Shown: positions 5,219-7,575 of the stretch, piece by piece
How positions within the stretch are numbered: position 1 is the stretch's first letter
How the letters are laid out: each line of letters begins with the position of its first letter
The notes under the pieces: generated by a model
Databases searched by the model: none
The model's input: the letters and a program-made list of their open reading frames with translations, nothing else
Told to the model about the DNA's origin: nothing
Source: an uncultured bacterium
GTDB lineage: Bacteria > Pseudomonadota > Gammaproteobacteria > Burkholderiales > Burkholderiaceae_E
DNA: 7,575 nt
Direction: 5' to 3'
NCBI GenBank assembly: GCA_903864485.1
Contig: CAIPGD010000237.1
Span: forward strand, 1 to 7,575
Made by a program: the position numbers and the translations under genes

Positions 5219-6522
5219 TAAGTGGCTCCTGCAATGGACCGTTCTGAAGAGACGAATGAGTGAATGACGCCACCGCCCAGGCAAACTTCACCACGGTATA
5301 GGACCGCCGACTGACCCGGAGTCACGGCCCATTGGGGTTGCCGGAAATCAAGCGTGATCGATGAACCAAACGTTGAACCAAACGATGAACCAAGCGTTGA
5401 ACCAAGCGTTGAACCAACAGTCGACTCGAACGTTGACTCGGCTGGCGCCACGGCCGTCAGGCGACAGGGCGCATCGTCTTGCCGGTAGCGTGTCTTCGCG
5501 CTCAGATGGTTGGTTTGATCGCTGGTTTGATCCTGGGATTCCTCGTGGATTTCCTCAGGAGGAGCACCTGCAATCCAGTGCACGTCGCTCGCGTGCAGCG
5601 ATTCCGAAAGCAACCAGGGATGGTCATGGCCCTGGACGACCCACAAGGTGTTGCGCGCCATGTCTTTACGGGCGACGTACCATGCATCGCCATTGCCGCC
5701 CCTAGAGCCGCCCACGCCGATGCCTTTGCGTTGACCGAGCGTATAAAAACTCAAGCCCACATGTTCGCCAATCAAGCGTCCGCCGGGCTCCCGGATCGGG
5801 CCGGGGCGGTGGGCCAGATAGCGCGCCAAAAACTCCCGGAACGGCCGCTCACCAATAAAGCAGATTCCGGTGGAGTCCTTCTTGGCGGCATTTGGCAGGC
5901 CGATCCGACGGGCGATCTCCCGAACGACCGGCTTTGGCAAGTGGCCCACCGGAAACAGGGTTCGAGAGAGTTGGGCCTGATTGAGCCGATGAAGAAAATA
6001 ACTTTGATCTTTGGCGGCATCAAGACCCCGCAGGAGCTGCCAGACGTTTGCGCCCTTAGCCTGCCGGACCCGGGCGTAATGGCCGGTCGCAATCCGCTCG
6101 GCGCCCAGCATCAGGGCATGATCGAGAAAGGCCCGAAACTTGATTTCGGCGTTACACAAAATATCGGGATTGGGGGTCCGGCCCGCCTCGTATTCGCGCA
6201 GGAATTCGGCGAACACGCGATCCTTGTACTGAGCGGAAAAATTAACGGCTTCGAGGGGTACGCCCGCGCAATCTGCTGCGCTTGCAGCATCAATCAGATC
6301 CTGACGGGTAGAACAATACTCTCCGTCATCATCATCCTCCCAGTTTTTCATGAAGAGACCGATGACGTCCCAGCCGGCTTGCTTGAGCATCCACGCCGAA
6401 ACCGACGAGTCCACACCGCCCGATAAGCCCACCACGACACGTTGTCCTTGACCAGCGGGGACCGCTTCAAGCCATCGATCGAGGTCCTGATCAAAGCGAT
6501 CGTCAGTGCCGGTAGATGACAT
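5218..6522 (-). CDS. mnmA: tRNA-specific 2-thiouridylase MnmA with two low-complexity insertions
   Basis: MnmA activates U34 of Lys, Glu and Gln tRNAs with ATP and thiolates it with sulfur relayed by TusE or an equivalent donor. From the ATG at 6522 the product is 434 residues against ~368 in E. coli. Visible are the PP-loop SGGVDSS (34-40), MKNWEDDDDGEYCS (58-71), catalytic C123 in NPDILCNAEIKF, ATGHYARV (145-152), KDQSYFL (171-177), second catalytic C221 in KDSTGICFIGERPF, GLSFYTLGQRKGIGVGG (256-272), KTRYRQDDAPC (343-353) and VTPGQSAVLYRGEVCLGGG (400-418). The extra length lies in a ~15-20-residue N-terminal lead, an acidic/Gln insert at 323-338 and a Ser/Thr/Gly insert at 361-388 inside the C-terminal barrel. 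All catalytic residues remain, so it should be functional. A TTG at 6531 would add three residues; neither start has a clear Shine-Dalgarno. Confidence 0.95.
   Translation of the reverse strand: MSSTGTDDRFDQDLDRWLEAVPAGQGQRVVVGLSGGVDSSVSAWMLKQAGWDVIGLFMKNWEDDDDGEYCSTRQDLIDAASAADCAGVPLEAVNFSAQYKDRVFAEFLREYEAGRTPNPDILCNAEIKFRAFLDHALMLGAERIATGHYARVRQAKGANVWQLLRGLDAAKDQSYFLHRLNQAQLSRTLFPVGHLPKPVVREIARRIGLPNAAKKDSTGICFIGERPFREFLARYLAHRPGPIREPGGRLIGEHVGLSFYTLGQRKGIGVGGSRGGNGDAWYVARKDMARNTLWVVQGHDHPWLLSESLHASDVHWIAGAPPEEIHEESQDQTSDQTNHLSAKTRYRQDDAPCRLTAVAPAESTFESTVGSTLGSTLGSSFGSTFGSSITLDFRQPQWAVTPGQSAVLYRGEVCLGGGVIHSFVSSERSIAGAT
5359..5442 (-). repeat. 12-bp tandem repeat in mnmA encoding (F/L)GS(T/S)-type units
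   Basis: On the plus strand the 12-bp unit GRTGAACCAARC (R = A/G; some copies start GTTG) recurs at 5360-5371, 5372-5383, 5384-5395, 5396-5407 and 5408-5419, with two decayed copies to about 5440. Read on the minus strand it encodes AEST, FEST, VGST, LGST, LGSS, FGST, FGSS (residues 361-388). The best copies are gene-distal to the decayed ones, as expected for an array growing at one end. There are no spacers, so it is not a CRISPR array. Confidence 0.88.
5511..5558 (-). repeat. Second 12-bp quasi-repeat in mnmA (EEIH/EESQ/DQTS/DQTN)
   Basis: On the plus strand TGGTTTGATC occurs at 5511-5520 and 5523-5532 with a 12-bp period. It is followed by a related pair, TGGGATTCCTCG (5534-5545) and TGGATTTCCTCA (5546-5557), also 12 bp apart. 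In MnmA this reads as four 4-residue units, EEIH, EESQ, DQTS and DQTN (residues 323-338), just before the conserved KTRYRQ strand. Confidence 0.7.
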
Positions 6523-6590
6523 TCGAATCAAAATCGGGCGAAAATCGCGGGTTGATGAATTCGATCAGTCTAATGGCATCCACCCAAGGT

Positions 6591-6610
6591 AGGGGCACCA
6601 CCGGGCCCCT
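6591..6610. repeat. GC-rich inverted repeat in the mnmA-pntA intergenic region
   Basis: AGGGGC (6591-6596) and GCCCCT (6605-6610) form a perfect 6-bp stem with an 8-base loop. The stem can extend by two G-T pairs and one G-C pair outward (6588-6590 with 6611-6613). No T-run follows on either strand, so an intrinsic terminator is unlikely. Possibly a regulator dyad or chance. Confidence 0.4.
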
Positions 6611-6679
6611 GTCTGCCACCACGTGCTATAAGACCCGATAAATAGACTCATTAATTTAGAGCACGATTACCTAATGCAG

Positions 6680-6685
6680 AAGGAG
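6680..6685 (+). promoter_or_regulatory. Strong Shine-Dalgarno AAGGAG of pntA
   Basis: AAGGAG lies six bases before the ATG at 6692, close to ideal complementarity and spacing. It is the clearest ribosome binding site in the window and fixes the pntA start. Confidence 0.85.
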
Positions 6686-6691
6686 TTAGCC

Positions 6692-7575
6692 ATGCGTATC
6701 GGCATTCCGACCGAAACGCGCCCCGGCGAAGTCAGGGTGGCGGGAACGGCGGAAACGGTCAAAAAATTGGTCGCCGCAGGCCATCAGGTTCTGGTTCAGG
6801 CTGGGGCTGGTTTGCCCGCGGCCCAGACGGACGCCGCCTACGCGGCAGCCGGTGCCGAGATCGTTGCCCCCGAAGCGGCGTTCAGTTGCGACCTGGTTCT
6901 CAAAGTGCGATCGCCGCAAGCGGCGGAACTCAACCAAATGCGGCGCGGCGCGGCCGTGGTCGGGATGCTGGACCCGTTCGACCGCGACGGACTAGAAGCG
7001 ATGGCTGCGGCCGGCCTGACCGCTTTTGCACTCGAAGCCGCGCCCCGAATAACCCGTGCGCAGAGCCTGGATGTGCTGTCGAGCCAGGCCAACATTGCCG
7101 GCTACAAGGCGGTGCTGATTGCTTCGAATGTTTACCCGCGCTTTTTTCCGATGCTGATGACGGCGGCGGGTACGGTCAAGGCCGCACGCGTCCTGGTGTT
7201 GGGCGCGGGCGTGGCGGGACTGCAGGCGATTGCGACCGCCAAACGGCTCGGCGCAGTGGTTGAAGCTTTTGATGTTCGACCCGATGTCAAAGAACAGGTC
7301 GAGTCGCTTGGCGCCAAGTTCGTCGAAGTCCCGTTGACCGCCGAAGAAGCCACCCTTGCCAAAGGTCAGGGCGGGTACGCGCGCGAGATGGGCGATGATT
7401 ACAAACGCCGTCAAAGTGTGTTGGTCGCTGAGCGGGTTGCGCTGGCCGATGTCGTGATCACCACCGCGCTGATCCCAGGTCGCGCGGCGCCGCTGCTGGT
7501 CACCGATGCGATGGTCTCTGCCATGCGGGCAGGGGCCGTCATCGTGGATATGGCGGCGGGCCGAGGGGCCGACGG
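6692..7575 (+). CDS. pntA: NAD(P) transhydrogenase subunit alpha, N-terminal part (3' truncated by window edge)
   Basis: PntA carries the NAD(H)-binding domain I of the proton-translocating transhydrogenase of the inner membrane. With PntB, this complex passes hydride between NADH and NADP+, driven by proton movement. The frame is open from the ATG at 6692 to the window edge (294 residues). Signatures are MRIGIPTE (1-8), the E..RVA segment (13-17), APRITRAQSLDVLSSQANIAGYKA (117-140), FPMLMTAAGTV (152-162), the Rossmann dinucleotide loop GAGVAG (171-176), RPDVKEQVESLGAKF (196-210), ITTALIPG (256-263) and VIVDMAAGRGADG. The SQ.NIAGY and KEQVESLGAKF forms resemble split PntAA proteins as in Rhodospirillum more than the fused E. 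coli form, but the end needed to decide is outside the window. No membrane segment appears in the visible part, as expected. The strong ribosome binding site and AT-rich upstream DNA suggest it begins a new operon. Confidence 0.95.
   Translation, partial: MRIGIPTETRPGEVRVAGTAETVKKLVAAGHQVLVQAGAGLPAAQTDAAYAAAGAEIVAPEAAFSCDLVLKVRSPQAAELNQMRRGAAVVGMLDPFDRDGLEAMAAAGLTAFALEAAPRITRAQSLDVLSSQANIAGYKAVLIASNVYPRFFPMLMTAAGTVKAARVLVLGAGVAGLQAIATAKRLGAVVEAFDVRPDVKEQVESLGAKFVEVPLTAEEATLAKGQGGYAREMGDDYKRRQSVLVAERVALADVVITTALIPGRAAPLLVTDAMVSAMRAGAVIVDMAAGRGAD

Larger units (their letters stand above)
6523..6691. promoter_or_regulatory. Divergent intergenic region between mnmA and pntA
   Basis: This 169-bp region must carry promoters for both the leftward mnmA unit and rightward pntA. 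The pntA side (about 6623-6676) is AT-rich, with TATAAG (6628-6633), GATAAA (6637-6642) and TTAATTT as -10-like candidates, but no good -35 partner. On the mnmA side, a minus-strand TTGGGT (6587-6582) with a 17-base gap to TCGAAT is a weak sigma-70 candidate. A GC-rich inverted repeat lies in the middle. Promoter existence is inferred from gene layout; exact elements are not certain. Confidence 0.4.

Noticed and set aside
5219..5284. 22-residue N-terminal extension of the glutamate-synthase-like protein from a TTG at 5284
   Set aside because: It would lie inside the mnmA coding sequence; the ATG at 5218, overlapping the mnmA stop and followed at once by the hydrophobic segment, is more plausible.
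5359..5442. Possible CRISPR array or iteron cluster in the mnmA repeat
   Set aside because: Units are 12 bp with no spacers, stay in frame in a conserved gene, and show peptide-level periodicity, so this is a coding tandem repeat.
5479..6426. 315-codon plus-strand open frame opposite mnmA
   Set aside because: It is the antisense shadow of a clearly conserved gene in GC-rich DNA; its translation shows no recognisable motifs and it has no ribosome binding site.
6623..6664. GTGCT...AGCAC inverted repeat upstream of pntA as an operator
   Set aside because: Five-base arms 32 bases apart are expected by chance in a region this size.

Overview
The window reads as ordinary chromosomal DNA of a betaproteobacterium, most likely Burkholderiales. 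This rests on gene order (nadD-rsfS-rlmH-maf-rng is a familiar betaproteobacterial run), on the protein sequences and on a moderately high GC content. I cannot fix the genus. Every long gene belongs to a recognisable housekeeping family. No mobile element, CRISPR array, tRNA or rRNA is visible, and no gene-free stretch exceeds about 170 bases.

Left half, plus strand (1-3591): the 3' part of nadD (NAD synthesis), then rsfS (ribosome silencing factor), rlmH (23S rRNA pseudouridine-1915 methyltransferase), a maf-family nucleotide pyrophosphatase and rng (RNase G). Spacing is tight: 18 bp, 54 bp, a 1-base TAATG overlap and 11 bp. The run looks like one operon joining NAD synthesis, ribosome maturation and silencing, nucleotide-pool cleaning and rRNA/mRNA processing. 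It meets the next block tail to tail across a 37-bp gap.

Middle, minus strand (6522 down to 3629): mnmA (tRNA 2-thiouridylase) is followed, again with a 1-base TAATG overlap, by a membrane-anchored stand-alone FMN / 3Fe-4S glutamate-synthase-like protein. Right end, plus strand: after a 169-bp divergent intergenic region comes pntA (transhydrogenase alpha subunit), which has a strong ribosome binding site and runs off the window.

The unusual aspect is not a new gene system. Several normally compact enzymes carry low-complexity expansions. RsfS has a lysine/threonine tail built from 12-bp repeats. MnmA has two separate insertions, both with a 12-bp (4-residue) period, in or next to its C-terminal barrel. 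A 13-bp tandem repeat straddles the rsfS stop codon and places TGA in all three frames. NadD and Maf each carry an extra loop. Together these suggest short-period slippage expansion tolerated inside essential or conserved genes. I found no convincing undescribed biological system beyond this.
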